From NCBI RefSeq assembly GCF_004359215.1, contig NC_090610.1, positions 9,351,602 through 9,415,601 of the forward strand: a stretch of DNA of 64,000 bases, read 5' to 3'. Source of the stretch: Bremia lactucae. Taxonomy: Eukaryota; Oomycota; Peronosporomycetes; Peronosporales; Peronosporaceae. Position 1 is the stretch's first letter, and every line of letters starts with the position of its first letter. Under the pieces are notes generated by a model that was not told where the DNA came from, did no database searches, and was given only the letters and a program-made list of their open reading frames with translations. The translations under genes and the position numbers were made by a program. Below are positions 43,634 to 53,091 of the stretch, in pieces.

Positions 43634-44904
43634 TCATGGATCGGCGAGCACAGTGACGGTCGAAATCGGAAATTGGTGATCCAGACGCACCGCGTATCGA
43701 GGTTGCGCGACCTCGATTCCAGTCATTCCAGTCGATTCTATCACTACGCTTCCGGGCTGATTCTCGGAAAGCTCAGGAACTTCCTGCTCCTCTGCCACCT
43801 TCGACAGAATATTTCTAATTTCTGATTCTATGTCCGAGTTACCATCTTTTTCTTCTAATAAGTTGCCAGAAGCCACTGCGTCATTGTCACGAAGTCGTTG
43901 CGGCTTCACTTTAGCACCCAGCATTCAAAAGATCAGATACATGGCTTTCGATCGACGAAAACGGTTGCTAGTATACATACAAAAAGCATCTGTGGCAGCC
44001 TTGGCATGCTGTGGAAGATTGACAAACCCGACAGAGGACCCAATGGTACCTCGGCATGCCGAGGGGAGTCGGTGGAGACACCCATGACCGACTTCCGCCC
44101 CTAAGACGCCGTCTCCTCCCCAGCGCTCAGTTGGAATGATCGATACAATCCGTACTTGGTCCTCCAAGGCGCTACAGATTTTAAATTAAAGCGTGAAAAA
44201 AGCAACGATATTCGAAAACGGAACCAACTTGAACACGTAGCACTGAAACGATCCATCAAGAGCGTCCAATATCTCGTCGTGTAGATCTTCTGGATCCGCA
44301 AAGACGCGCTCGGGCGTTCCTAATAGGTAATCCGATTCAGCTCGAAGTCCTGCCCGCTCTGCCGGCGACGAGTCTGCAACATCCTTTTTAGGAGGTTTAT
44401 TTTTTATTAGTGTAGCAATATTATTCGATTCGTGCTAGCGCTATGAAATACGCACAAGCACATGCAACAGCTGGTCCTCGGCACCTTCGTACGAATCGAA
44501 GCGGATCGTGACGCCGAGCAAGCCTTTTCCCGGCCAATCTCGGCTTGGTGTGAGCTCTAGCTCCCGTGTGGCCTGTGCCTTGACATTATACACTTTAAGC
44601 TGCATTGAGCGGTCTTCACTCTTCGCGATGAGCTCCATGAAGGTTGCATCCCGCGTATCCTAAGCGGATGTGCGTAATTATAAAAAGAAGAGCAAGACAG
44701 ACAACGAAGCTGTATAGAACCTACTAGTCGGATGCCATTTGCCTCGAGGATAAAATCAAAGAAGCTCACAAAGCCTACTTGTGACGCCGGTGACTTCTCC
44801 TGGATCCCTAAGATCCGGAAACCGCAGCATTCACCGCCCACAATGGCGTCTTCATCTCGACAATTGTGGGGAGGACCAGCCAATGTCGAGCCTTCATTCC
44901 CCAT
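43634..44904 (-). CDS. Golgi reassembly stacking protein (GRASP/GORASP) homologue, five exons
   Basis: Exons (minus): 44904-44725, 44660-44456, 44383-44229, 44171-44050, 43908-43634. Introns are 64, 72, 57 and 141 bp, all GT-AG and in phase; the last is the least certain. Start MGNEGS is chosen over the upstream in-frame ATG at 44925, because Gly2 with Ser6 is an N-myristoylation signal, as in animal GRASPs. The two GRASP-type PDZ domains are clear: first GFRILGIQEKSPASQVG, FDFILEANGIRL, LKVYNVKAQATRELEL, WPGKGLLGVTIRF; second DSSPAERAGLRAESDYL, FQCYVF, VRIVSIIPTERWGGDG and VLGAEVGHGCLHRLP. The final exon is a Glu/Ser-rich tail, the usual regulatory SPR part. Known role of the family: membrane-bound tethering of Golgi cisternae and unconventional secretion. 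Confidence 0.88.
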
Positions 44905-47187
44905 CTTACGATTTAAATCGATCAAGCTTTATTTTAAATTATTTGCATTGCGCTTTAGAAATAAAGGCTATAATGGATGCTAGAGTAATTCGACGTAGTT
45001 CTCGGAGTCATTTGTCTCCGCACGAAGTGCTAGGAAGAACGAAAGTTATAAGATTGAAAGATTGTATCGTCATTGAACATACGTGCCCGTGGCATTAAAT
45101 ATATAATAACTATGTAGGGAATCAGACAGTATTGCATAATTCTGCTCAACGCACAGGGGTACCCGACAACACGCGGTGCAAATCAGCATCCCCTATGCTC
45201 ATACAAGAGGTGTCAGAATGGAAAGCTATTCATCACGTATCCCACGAAGCAAGCCAGTAGTGGCATATCTAGCAAAACACTATCGAATGGAAAGTTCCTC
45301 AGTAAAAACAGCCAGTTTATATCCTCATTCTTCTTCGGACGGTAATTCCAAAACAATGTTGGACATCACTGGAACTTTCTTCACATTTCACACAATGCGG
45401 TTTATACTAATACTCGAGAAATACGAGTAGAAGTCGGAATGGGCCACGCATTAACGCATTGCTCTGCTCCAGTGGTTGGTACGTAATTTGATTGGCTGAA
45501 GAAAGCTGTAATTACGTTCAGTAAAAATAATCGAGGGAGTAGTTTATGTACCCGCGATTCAGTGCCAACTGGGAGCCTTTTGCAATGCGGGAAACGCTTA
45601 GCAGCTTGAAGAGGCAAAGAACGGTTTCAGATCGACTTTGTGCAAGATAATATGAGTTTCATCGCAGTCCAAATTACCTTTCTGCAGAGGAGATAACAAG
45701 GTACAGTAATGCAAAACCTGCGGCTATTTTAAGGAAGCTCTGTGGCCTTTGGATGAGATATGATGTCATCGTCAATTCAACAATCAGCTACTGGCGACGT
45801 TTTAGCCTCGTCAGAAGTTAAGACATTTAGAGCCGAAATTGGCTGCTGCCTTGCTCTCTTACGTGAAAGGTGGCTATGCATGCGTTAGCTAGGTGTCTCA
45901 TTGTAATACAAGATGTTCATTAGGTGATGCACAATCGTGGAAGGAGAGAGTCGGTCACCATATGAGACAAGATATTCGCTACTATGTACATTATCCGTAA
46001 ACACATTGCATCAAAACAAGGAGACAAACATTCTGTTTGTATATGGCGTCAACACTATTAGTTTATAGATTAAAAGAAGCGCTAACTTGGCGACATGATC
46101 GCACTAGTGCTCAGAAAAACTGTCGTTACGGAAGGCAACGTTGGCACACGTGTGAAGTGTGCGCCAGAAAGTCATTCTTTGTAAAGCTCCGACTTTATGA
46201 AAGCATATATATGAACTGCACAATAAATTGCAGCATTAATGCAAATCAACAAGTTGGTAAACCTTCTGTATGATCGAGTTTGAAGGATAAATACAATCTC
46301 ATGGGCAACCATTCAAACTCCAATCAGGTCTAAAATACATGGCGTAAGCTCACCGGTCAAGGAGCTAGCCGTACTGTTTAATTGCTCGTTGCGACTTCAA
46401 ACGTTTATACATACTTATGACCGTGTTCCAGCTCAAAGATAAAGCTTTACGGATCTGTATGTATCATCCCTGTAGCGATAGTTGAAGCCTTGGCTCCATA
46501 ATCTCTGGTCTCATGCTTATGGTATATTTGAAAGGACATGAAAGTCGAGCATCCATATGGGAGATAGGCGGGTTGTCTCTAGAGCGAATCAGATGCTTTA
46601 CAACATTACAACGGATCCATGTGCTCGAGTGTCTCTGCTTTGCTTCGTCTCCAGTCGCGGACGAACCGCAACCTGAAAATGTATTCAAATCATGCGGAAA
46701 GCCCAGAAGGACACTTGAACCCAGTATGGTCGGCAGCGAAAGCCGCAACGACAAATCGGTGGCAAGCTATAAAAATCGTTCTTCAAAACGCGTTCCGCGA
46801 ATTTGCCGACTAGTATGCGAAAACTGCGACCCGTAGACGAGTGTTTCCGCAACACTTTCCTCATATGTGCTACGAATTTGGATGGATCAAAATATATGCA
46901 GTTAAAGAAAAAGACCCTAGTGGCCAAAGCATGTAAACAGCAAGGATCGACTCATCCGTCTAGATGAGCACGTCATTCGCTGTCTCAACAAGAAGCAGCG
47001 ATACGTTCGCGTGGATCGGAAGTCAGACCCGGTAATATCCCGCAAAGAACGCCGCTTGATGTTCTAAAAACCGATCCCTCGGCCAATTTTCCAGATCGTC
47101 CGTTTGCCCTTTCAAGAGTGATGATCCAGCTCTGCGACAGCCGTTTTTCCTCTGGCCAACGGCACAGTTCCTGTACCCACTGGGACA
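44905..47187. other. Long intergenic region, no convincing gene
   Basis: Mixed sequence with many short frames on both strands. The longest, plus 46513-46836 (107 codons) and minus 46685-46927 (80 codons), overlap each other and have no family features. Plus 46619-46920 reads protein-like (WQAIKIVLQNAFREFAD, then after a stop YAKTATRRRVFPQHFPH) and may be a relic of a gene. Confidence 0.4.
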
Positions 47188-47205
47188 GATCATTCATAAA
47201 TTTGC
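47188..47205 (+). promoter_or_regulatory. Initiator-like element of first kinase gene
   Basis: GATCATTCATAAATTTGC fits the oomycete Inr pattern and lies about 50-60 bp before ATG 47250. It argues against the longer frame from 47118 being translated. Confidence 0.6.
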
Positions 47206-47249
47206 CCGCACTCGCACACGTTTCCCCCACTTCCTCGAAAGTCAAGAGC

Positions 47250-48383
47250 ATGGCGGACAAATTGGACGACTATGTAATTCAGCGGCGGCTCGCGCCTGCT
47301 CTCTTTGGAGATGTGCTGCTGTGTGAACACAAGCCTACAGGCGACCTCGTGGCCGTCAAGCGCGTGCTCCAGAGCGCCGCCGACGCACAACTTACGCTCT
47401 CGAGCAATAAAAAAGTGCGCGAAAACGTTGCACTGGAGCGCGCGCTGTATCACAAGCTCAACCGCGTGGGTGGTCATGGCAATCTTCTTAAGCTGCGTGA
47501 CGAAATTGAGTTTGATGGGTATTTGTACCTTATTTCGGACTTTTGCGCACGCGGCGAGTTGTACGAGCTCGTGAGCTCGGCGGAAGCTGGCAAGTTACCG
47601 CAGCCTCTGATTGTCAAGTACATGCGCCAAATTGCTAGCGGCGTGCAATTTTTGCACGCCAATGGCTTTGCTCATCGGGACTTGTCGCTTGAGAACGTGC
47701 TTGTTTCCGACGAGGACCAGTGTCAAGTGTGCGACTTTGGCTTAGCCGCATCTACTGCCATGCCCTGTCACGAGACTGTAGGTAAGCTGTTTTACATGGC
47801 CCCTGAAGTACTTGCGGGAGTCCAATACGACGCGACTAAAGCCGACGTCTGGTCTCTTGGCGTGATGCTCTTTATTATGCTGATTGGTGCCCCACCTGTC
47901 GAAACAGCGTCATTATCAGACGCCAGGTTCCGGTTAATGTCGGAAAAAGGCGTGAGGAATCTCATTGACCGATGGGGACTCACGAACGAGCTTTCGGCCT
48001 CTGCGATTGATCTCCTTGCGGAAATGCTTCAAGTCGACCCAAGGCAGCGAATGTCCATGACCGGCGTAGTCGCTCATCCTTTTTTACAGCGATGCATCCC
48101 GATCAATTCTTTACAGTCGCCTATTATCTCCTTGTCCCAGACACGGCTTGCTTCTCCAATAAAGCAGACGTTGCCCGTGGAAATATGTTCGTCGACCCCG
48201 ATGCATTCTACGGTCATTCTACGGTCTCCGATCGATGGAATCCAACGGAGTGGCTGCCGACTACTGCTTTATAAAATTCACCGCTTCTTTTCGCGCCGTC
48301 GAAACAAACGCGTGATGGCCGTCGATCGCACATCGAGATCATTGAAGCGAATGCGATCGAAACGTTTGGCCACTGCCGCGTGA
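47250..48383 (+). CDS. Divergent Ser/Thr protein kinase, paralogue 1
   Basis: 377 codons, single exon; start MADKLDD at 47250 chosen because an Inr lies just upstream. The kinase domain covers residues ~8-300: ATP loop LAPALFGDV (16-22, two usual glycines replaced by Ala), beta-3 lysine K37 (LVAVKR), alpha-C Glu E63, catalytic HRDLSLENV (142-150; the usual Lys two after Asp144 is Ser), DFG 162-164, APE 184-186, and an ADVWSLGVMLFIMLIG helix. The C-terminal tail (~75 residues) is Ser/Thr-rich, then very basic (RRRNKRVM … RSLKRMRSKR), suggesting nuclear targeting. Closest relative in the window is the gene at 50630-51598. Family in general: Ser/Thr kinase, CAMK-like fold; substrate unknown. Catalysis is probably retained since Lys37, Glu63, Asp144, Asn149 and Asp162 are present. 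Confidence 0.88.
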   Translation: MADKLDDYVIQRRLAPALFGDVLLCEHKPTGDLVAVKRVLQSAADAQLTLSSNKKVRENVALERALYHKLNRVGGHGNLLKLRDEIEFDGYLYLISDFCARGELYELVSSAEAGKLPQPLIVKYMRQIASGVQFLHANGFAHRDLSLENVLVSDEDQCQVCDFGLAASTAMPCHETVGKLFYMAPEVLAGVQYDATKADVWSLGVMLFIMLIGAPPVETASLSDARFRLMSEKGVRNLIDRWGLTNELSASAIDLLAEMLQVDPRQRMSMTGVVAHPFLQRCIPINSLQSPIISLSQTRLASPIKQTLPVEICSSTPMHSTVILRSPIDGIQRSGCRLLLYKIHRFFSRRRNKRVMAVDRTSRSLKRMRSKRLATAA

Positions 48384-48628
48384 TGGCGGCTTGGCCGTCA
48401 TCGTTTTGAGCTCTGTGAGTTTGTAGATACCATGGACCGGCCACGTCGCAACAGTTTCGTTAGATGCCGGGTGTTGTATATTTATTTGGGACTACGAGTG
48501 TCCCTGACAAGTAGACTAGAGGACGTATGTAATAAAAAGTAGACAAGTAAAATGGTTTATTCTCGTGACGCAGTTTAGTCTATAGTAAATTCGATACTTT
48601 GGGAAACTTTGGGAAACGTGACAACATT
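48384..48628. other. Convergent 3' intergenic region
   Basis: 245 bp between the stop of the first kinase and the stop of the minus-strand membrane-protein gene. Contains AATAAAA near 48.53 kb (a possible poly(A) signal for the kinase) and a duplicated TTTGGGAAAC at 48598-48617. Confidence 0.4.
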
Positions 48629-49996
48629 CTAGACAACGGTGAAAGGCCGTTTAGAAACAATGGGTCCAGTCCTCAAGGGCTCAAACCTTTGCGGATATTG
48701 CCGATGATCGTCTTCGTCTTGATTCAGACGACTGCGCGCTTTGCAGTAACATGCACATACCGCCACAACAACAACAATAAACAAGAGCGCAAAACAGCAG
48801 AGTGCGAGCACAATCTGCCACGTGCGAAAGACAGTGGCAAGTTCTGAGATTATCACGTAAGAACCAAATGTGAGCAATTACAGTGAGAAAAAAAACATGA
48901 CCTCATCAATTCACCTTCAATTGCTCCGGGGCTAACAATGCTACTATTAGCCTCATCCCCAGCGCTCGAGATGCTATTGTCAGTAGAGGCAGACGAGTTG
49001 TTCGCGGCAATCGTAGCTATTGGTGGCACTACTGACGACACTGTGTCTAAGAGCATCCAGAATTTTAGATAAACGAGAAATTAGCAGTAAATAGACCTTC
49101 TCGAATTTTACCTGACGGTGCAACAGTGGCGGGTACAAAAGGAGTAACTTCGGTTGTAAGAGCAGGCGCAGGGGTGGCAGGAACAAAAGGAACCTCAGGT
49201 GTAGATGTTACATTGGCCGGTTTATCAGTGCCAGCAGTCCAGCTTAAGGAAAAATCGCAAGTTCCGCAATCTGTGCCGTACGTGCACATGCCGTCGGCGT
49301 TAATCGCGAAGCCAAAGACCTTACCCTGTGCCTTTTCGTAGCATTGACCACAACTGCAGCTTCCATCTCCTGTGCGAGCTCCCTGTTGTAAGCCGCTGCA
49401 CGAGCACCCAGGAATGCCACCTGGCCCAAAACCCGTCAATTCTGTTCCGTAGCATATTTCTGCGCATGCCACTGCTCCTACTGTACAGAAGAGCGTAGAA
49501 CCACGATACATGAGCCCATTAATAGTCGCACGGGTATGCTATCATGAGCTTACCCATCACTGAATGCGTAGAAACCGCAACATTCGCGACAAGTGCCGCA
49601 ATAGTTGGCCTCAGTTGCATCCTTTCTGATGTGGCCTGCGTCAGATACTTAGGGCAGCTATTTTTGCTGCGGGACGGATTAACGGACAACGATGGTCTTC
49701 GTTATAATGCGCAGTCGCACATTTGCATGGCTTTTTAGCCAAACTCCTGTCCTCGAAGGGGGGGGAAACTGCATCATACCGGTTTGTGACCCGTCAATAG
49801 CGATCAGTTTAATCAATGTAACCGCTAATGAGTGCCTGATAACTCGACCCCATTGTTTGGCGGTGACATGCCGAGTGACTGGCCGTGGACTGTCTTTTTC
49901 GCGAAAGGACCTTATTACCACACTGCTTAAATTTGTTTGTTCGACCGTCGATACTGCGTACTTAGTAACCCCTAAACTCTTGACGTAAGTAACCAT
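48629..49996 (-). CDS. Cys-rich single-pass membrane protein, N-terminal exons uncertain
   Basis: Well-supported exons (minus): 49480-49112, 49046-48915, 48843-48629, with introns 49111-49047 (65 bp) and 48914-48844 (71 bp), both GT-AG and in phase. The product has a cysteine-rich ectodomain (GCSCSGLQQGARTGDGSCSC, CGQCYEKAQG, CTYGTDCGTCDFSLSW), a Pro/Thr/Ser-rich stalk (VPFVPATPAPALTTEV), one transmembrane helix (QIVLALCCFALLFIVVVVAV) and a charged tail of ~40 residues. Upstream on minus further cysteine-rich text is visible (KPCKCATAHYNEDHRCP near 49.72 kb; YCGTCRECCGFYAFSDG near 49.57 kb), clearly the same domain type, but these pieces lie in different frames, one next to a run of eight C. 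Either there are small indels (sequencing or real) or extra introns. Alternative start: ATG near 49.61 kb (MQLRPTIAALVANVAVS), which splices in phase and looks like a signal peptide. A surface receptor or wall-associated role is likely but unproven. Confidence 0.6.
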
Positions 49997-50540
49997 AGCT
50001 CAAGGCAGCAAAAGTCAGCAAGTGCCAAGATACTTGACGTCGCTCTTAAGCTGCCGAGAACGTCCTTGTGTGCACTTAATATCGCTGTTATCAAGGTTAA
50101 GGAAGACATCTAGATTGGGTAGCTGTAGTTGGGAGCTCTTACCGTTTCGATGAATGATAAACCATCGAACATTAAAGCGTGAGTGTGAAACGTTAAGACT
50201 TGAGGTGACTATGCGGCATCACAGCCACTTGGAAAGGCGCCATCATTACTCGCGCGCAGATTAAGAAGCCCAAACGCGTATTTTTAGAATAAATAAAATT
50301 GACGCATTTCAACAATGAAGGCAAAACAAAACACCAAGTTATCAGATTCGTTGACTAGTTGATGACATTTTTTTTTCTTGCGTGGCGGCAGGTTCTTAAA
50401 AGAGAAGAAGGTTCTTCTCAGCAACTGCTACTTGTCGACGCTTTCCCACGCTATTCTTTTTTAGAAACGCCAGTACCACCCCGTCAAGTGACTTTATCTG
50501 AACCTCCACGTCCTGAACTCTAAATCGGAATGGGGTCCGT
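49997..50540. other. Intergenic, no feature recognised
   Basis: Between the divergently transcribed membrane-protein gene and the second kinase gene; presumably holds both promoters. No coding frame seen. Confidence 0.5.
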
Positions 50541-50557
50541 CTCTTCATTCACCCAGT
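50541..50557 (+). promoter_or_regulatory. Initiator-like element of second kinase gene
   Basis: CTCTTCATTCACCCAGT contains TCATTC with following CA as in oomycete Inr elements, about 80 bp before ATG 50630. Weaker match than at 47188. Confidence 0.4.
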
Positions 50558-50629
50558 GTTTATTTCATTTTACAATTAGTACTACTTGCCTTCGCCAATT
50601 ATTGCAATCGAGCCATTTCCGGCTTTTCA

Positions 50630-51598
50630 ATGGACACAGTTCTGACTGCCACCGCGGTGCCTTATCCATGTCGATCGTTTCTTAGTGTCACGGCCTCCAA
50701 GGTGGATACAAAGCAAGCAATGCAGGTCCCTGCTACAGCAATTCTTCATTCACCCCCTCAACGCTTGTCTCAATTAAAGATGGTGGCAACTTTAGCACCG
50801 GCTCTCTTTGGTGAGGTCTTTTTGTGTCGCGACACGAAAACAGGGCGTCAAGTGGCCGTCAAGCGCGTGGATCTTTCTTGTGCAAAAGCTCAAGTGACTC
50901 GAAGCAAACACATTCGAGTAGTGGAAAGTTTAAAACAAGAGCGGGACGTACATCGACGACTTGTGGCGACCGAGACAAGAAATTTGGTCCTACTCGAGGA
51001 AGAGGTACAATATGGAGGCTCGTTGTACCTTATCTTTCCATTTTGCGCCGGTGGGGACTTATTTGATGTGGTGCGCCATAGTCCACTCGATGGTCGTTTG
51101 CCGGAAACAACTGCTCGTCGCTTTTTGTACGATGTGGTGCAGGGGTTGCTTTGCTTAAAGCAAAATGGATTGGCCCATCGCGACATTTCGTTGGAAAATG
51201 TATTGCTCGATGTCCATGGCATTTGCCATGTGTGCGATTTTGGTCTGGCTATTGAGGCTGAAAACGTAGTTGCTCCCGGTCGAGTGGGCAAATCTTGGTA
51301 CATGGCCCCAGAAGTGTTTGCAGTCCAGGAATCGTATGACCCATTGGCAGCTGATATTTGGTCTCTTGGGGTGCTGCTTGCCATTATGTTGACAGGCGCG
51401 CCCCTAATCGAAAAACCATCAATGGGAGACTATCGCTTTTGTGTCTTAAGTCAAGGAGGAGGCGTGCGCCAGTTAAGCCATATTTTTCCAAGCAAATTGT
51501 CAGAAGATGTCTGGGATTTGATGGAAAAGGTGCTTTCGATTGATCCAATTCAACGCCCGACTTTGGAACAAGTTGCCACACATCCATTTCTATCATAA
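50630..51598 (+). CDS. Divergent Ser/Thr protein kinase, paralogue 2
   Basis: 322 codons, single exon. A 50-residue N-terminal extension precedes the kinase domain (residues ~53-321): ATP loop LAPALFGEV (55-63), beta-3 Lys K78 (QVAVKRV), catalytic HRDISLENV (183-191), DFG 203-205, APE 226-228, DIWSLGVLLAIMLTG, and the end IDPIQRPTLEQVATHPFLS. It shares with paralogue 1 both the Ala-substituted ATP loop and the Ser in place of the catalytic-loop Lys, so these are inherited family features. Unlike paralogue 1 it ends with the domain and has no basic tail. The ATG at 50630 is the first after the Inr; a shorter start at Met31 (50720) is possible. Tandem duplication with later insertion or retention of the membrane-protein gene between them is the simplest history. 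Confidence 0.88.
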   Translation: MDTVLTATAVPYPCRSFLSVTASKVDTKQAMQVPATAILHSPPQRLSQLKMVATLAPALFGEVFLCRDTKTGRQVAVKRVDLSCAKAQVTRSKHIRVVESLKQERDVHRRLVATETRNLVLLEEEVQYGGSLYLIFPFCAGGDLFDVVRHSPLDGRLPETTARRFLYDVVQGLLCLKQNGLAHRDISLENVLLDVHGICHVCDFGLAIEAENVVAPGRVGKSWYMAPEVFAVQESYDPLAADIWSLGVLLAIMLTGAPLIEKPSMGDYRFCVLSQGGGVRQLSHIFPSKLSEDVWDLMEKVLSIDPIQRPTLEQVATHPFLS

Positions 51599-51715
51599 TG
51601 TACCTCTTCCATTTTACCAATTCTCCGTGTCTATTTAGCAAGGCAAAAAAAGGCTTAAACGTTCAAGTAAATATTAGGTTGTTAAGTTTTAAGTTTTAAG
51701 CAGGGATGCTTGTCA

Positions 51716-52093
51716 TTACTGCGTTGGAGAAGGTTGCTGTTTTATTAGAAAATACGCAAAACACAAGAATACCAAAGCTCGCCAGCCAAAGACCGCCGTA
51801 AGGAGTACCCCCATAACCACATATATCTTCAGTATGGGTCTAGCAGGAAAACCCAAAACTGCTGGAACGACCAAAGTGCCATCGAGACCCACTTGTCGCG
51901 CGAGTTCCTCAAGTGGCGAGAGGCCTGGGGCCGGAGGGGCTCGGGTTCCTGAACCTGATGGTGCTACCGAAGATTTGCTGCCGTGCACGTATCCAAAGCG
52001 ACGATGAGGAAGCTGATTTTGCTGCGGCTGTAGTTGCGCGCGAACCCGCGGGTCATCGTCAGGCACGATTTCTCCATTAATTATACGTACCAT
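51716..52093 (-). CDS. FAM241/DUF4605-type small membrane protein
   Basis: 125 codons, single exon. The N-terminus MVRIINGEIVPDDDPRVR is the hallmark of the FAM241 family (the human members share the 'NGEIV-x-DDDPRVR' block). A Pro/Gln/Ser-rich middle follows with FGYVHGSKSS and SPLEELARQVGLDG, and the C-terminus is a single hydrophobic helix (ILKIYVVMGVLLTAVFGWRA, LVFLCFAYFLI) ending in a short polar tail. Members are small endoplasmic-reticulum or endosome-associated tail-anchored proteins of poorly known function. It is convergent with the second kinase gene, their stops 118 bp apart. Confidence 0.82.
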   Translation of the reverse strand: MVRIINGEIVPDDDPRVRAQLQPQQNQLPHRRFGYVHGSKSSVAPSGSGTRAPPAPGLSPLEELARQVGLDGTLVVPAVLGFPARPILKIYVVMGVLLTAVFGWRALVFLCFAYFLIKQQPSPTQ

Positions 52094-53091
52094 CAGTGAT
52101 AAGTCGCAGAGTGGAAATCAGTTTACTACTACTGTAAAACCAATTCCGTTTTTACACCCATCTCTTTTGATATTGGGTCCGAACTCGGTTTATCAAAAAA
52201 TTCTGTTCTTTTATCTGATCAAGTCCACATTTATAATTTTTATGGAGATCTCAGCTATAAGGTATTGTAAAAGAAGTAACATGTATTTTTGCAAAATTCA
52301 GCATGCCAAGTTAAAGACAAAAGAGTAGCCAAGCCAACACATTCGCATCTGAGAGGTTCTGCAGTATCTCAATTTATACTATAGGAAGTCCTGCTAATAA
52401 GCGGTGTTTCTTCTTAGCTTCTGATTGCTGTCTTAAAAATTATATCAACTTACACAAATCTTATTAAAATTAAACAAATCTAAATATATCAAGGGTTATT
52501 TTAAATAAAAAAAAATGTATTTTAACTATTAGCAATTTTTATACCCTATGGCGTTACTGAAGGGCGACCGCCCTAATTTAAAAAAAAAATACGTAAAGAT
52601 GTTTGACATTTAGAAACAATTTAAGTATAAAAAATTTCAAATTATTAAGATAACATATCAGAATTCAAAATAAAATTATAAACATTTAAATATTTTCGTG
52701 AACGAATATTTGAAGGATTTGCAGTATATGAAATTCTTGTATGTTCTTCCGATGATAATTCTTTTTAAAAAAAGATGAAATAAACGGTGTTTCACTTGAA
52801 TATGCCAAAAACGTTTTTTGAAGCTGGGGCAAATAAATTACGTATCAAAACAAAATTTATTTATAGATAATAAATAGGGCCAATAAAAAAAACTTTTTGA
52901 TTTAATTTCCTTCTTAGATCTATTCAGATATCTAAATTTCCTAAAAATATTTTTTTAATAGTAAACTATTCTTTTCAAAAACTTTGAATAAATTACGTTG
53001 TTTCATAATTTTTTTGTATATTTTTTGCATATTTAATAAAAATATAATATAACTCCTACAAAATAATTAGTAACTTTAATGAAGTCAGTCG
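52094..53091. other. AT-rich intergenic region, no gene
   Basis: Very AT-rich with long A and T runs; only frames without domain content. Just before the pogo-like element an inverted pair TAATGAAGT/ACTTCATTA (53078-53137) flanks the element's left terminal repeat. Confidence 0.6.

Noticed and set aside
46513..46927. Overlapping ORFs on both strands in the 45-47 kb intergenic region
   Set aside because: No recognisable family, no clear Inr or introns, and mutual overlap; kept only as a possible relic.
47118..47249. 44-codon N-terminal extension of the first kinase
   Set aside because: The Inr-like element at 47188-47205 lies inside it, so transcription probably starts downstream of this ATG; the extension has no domain content.
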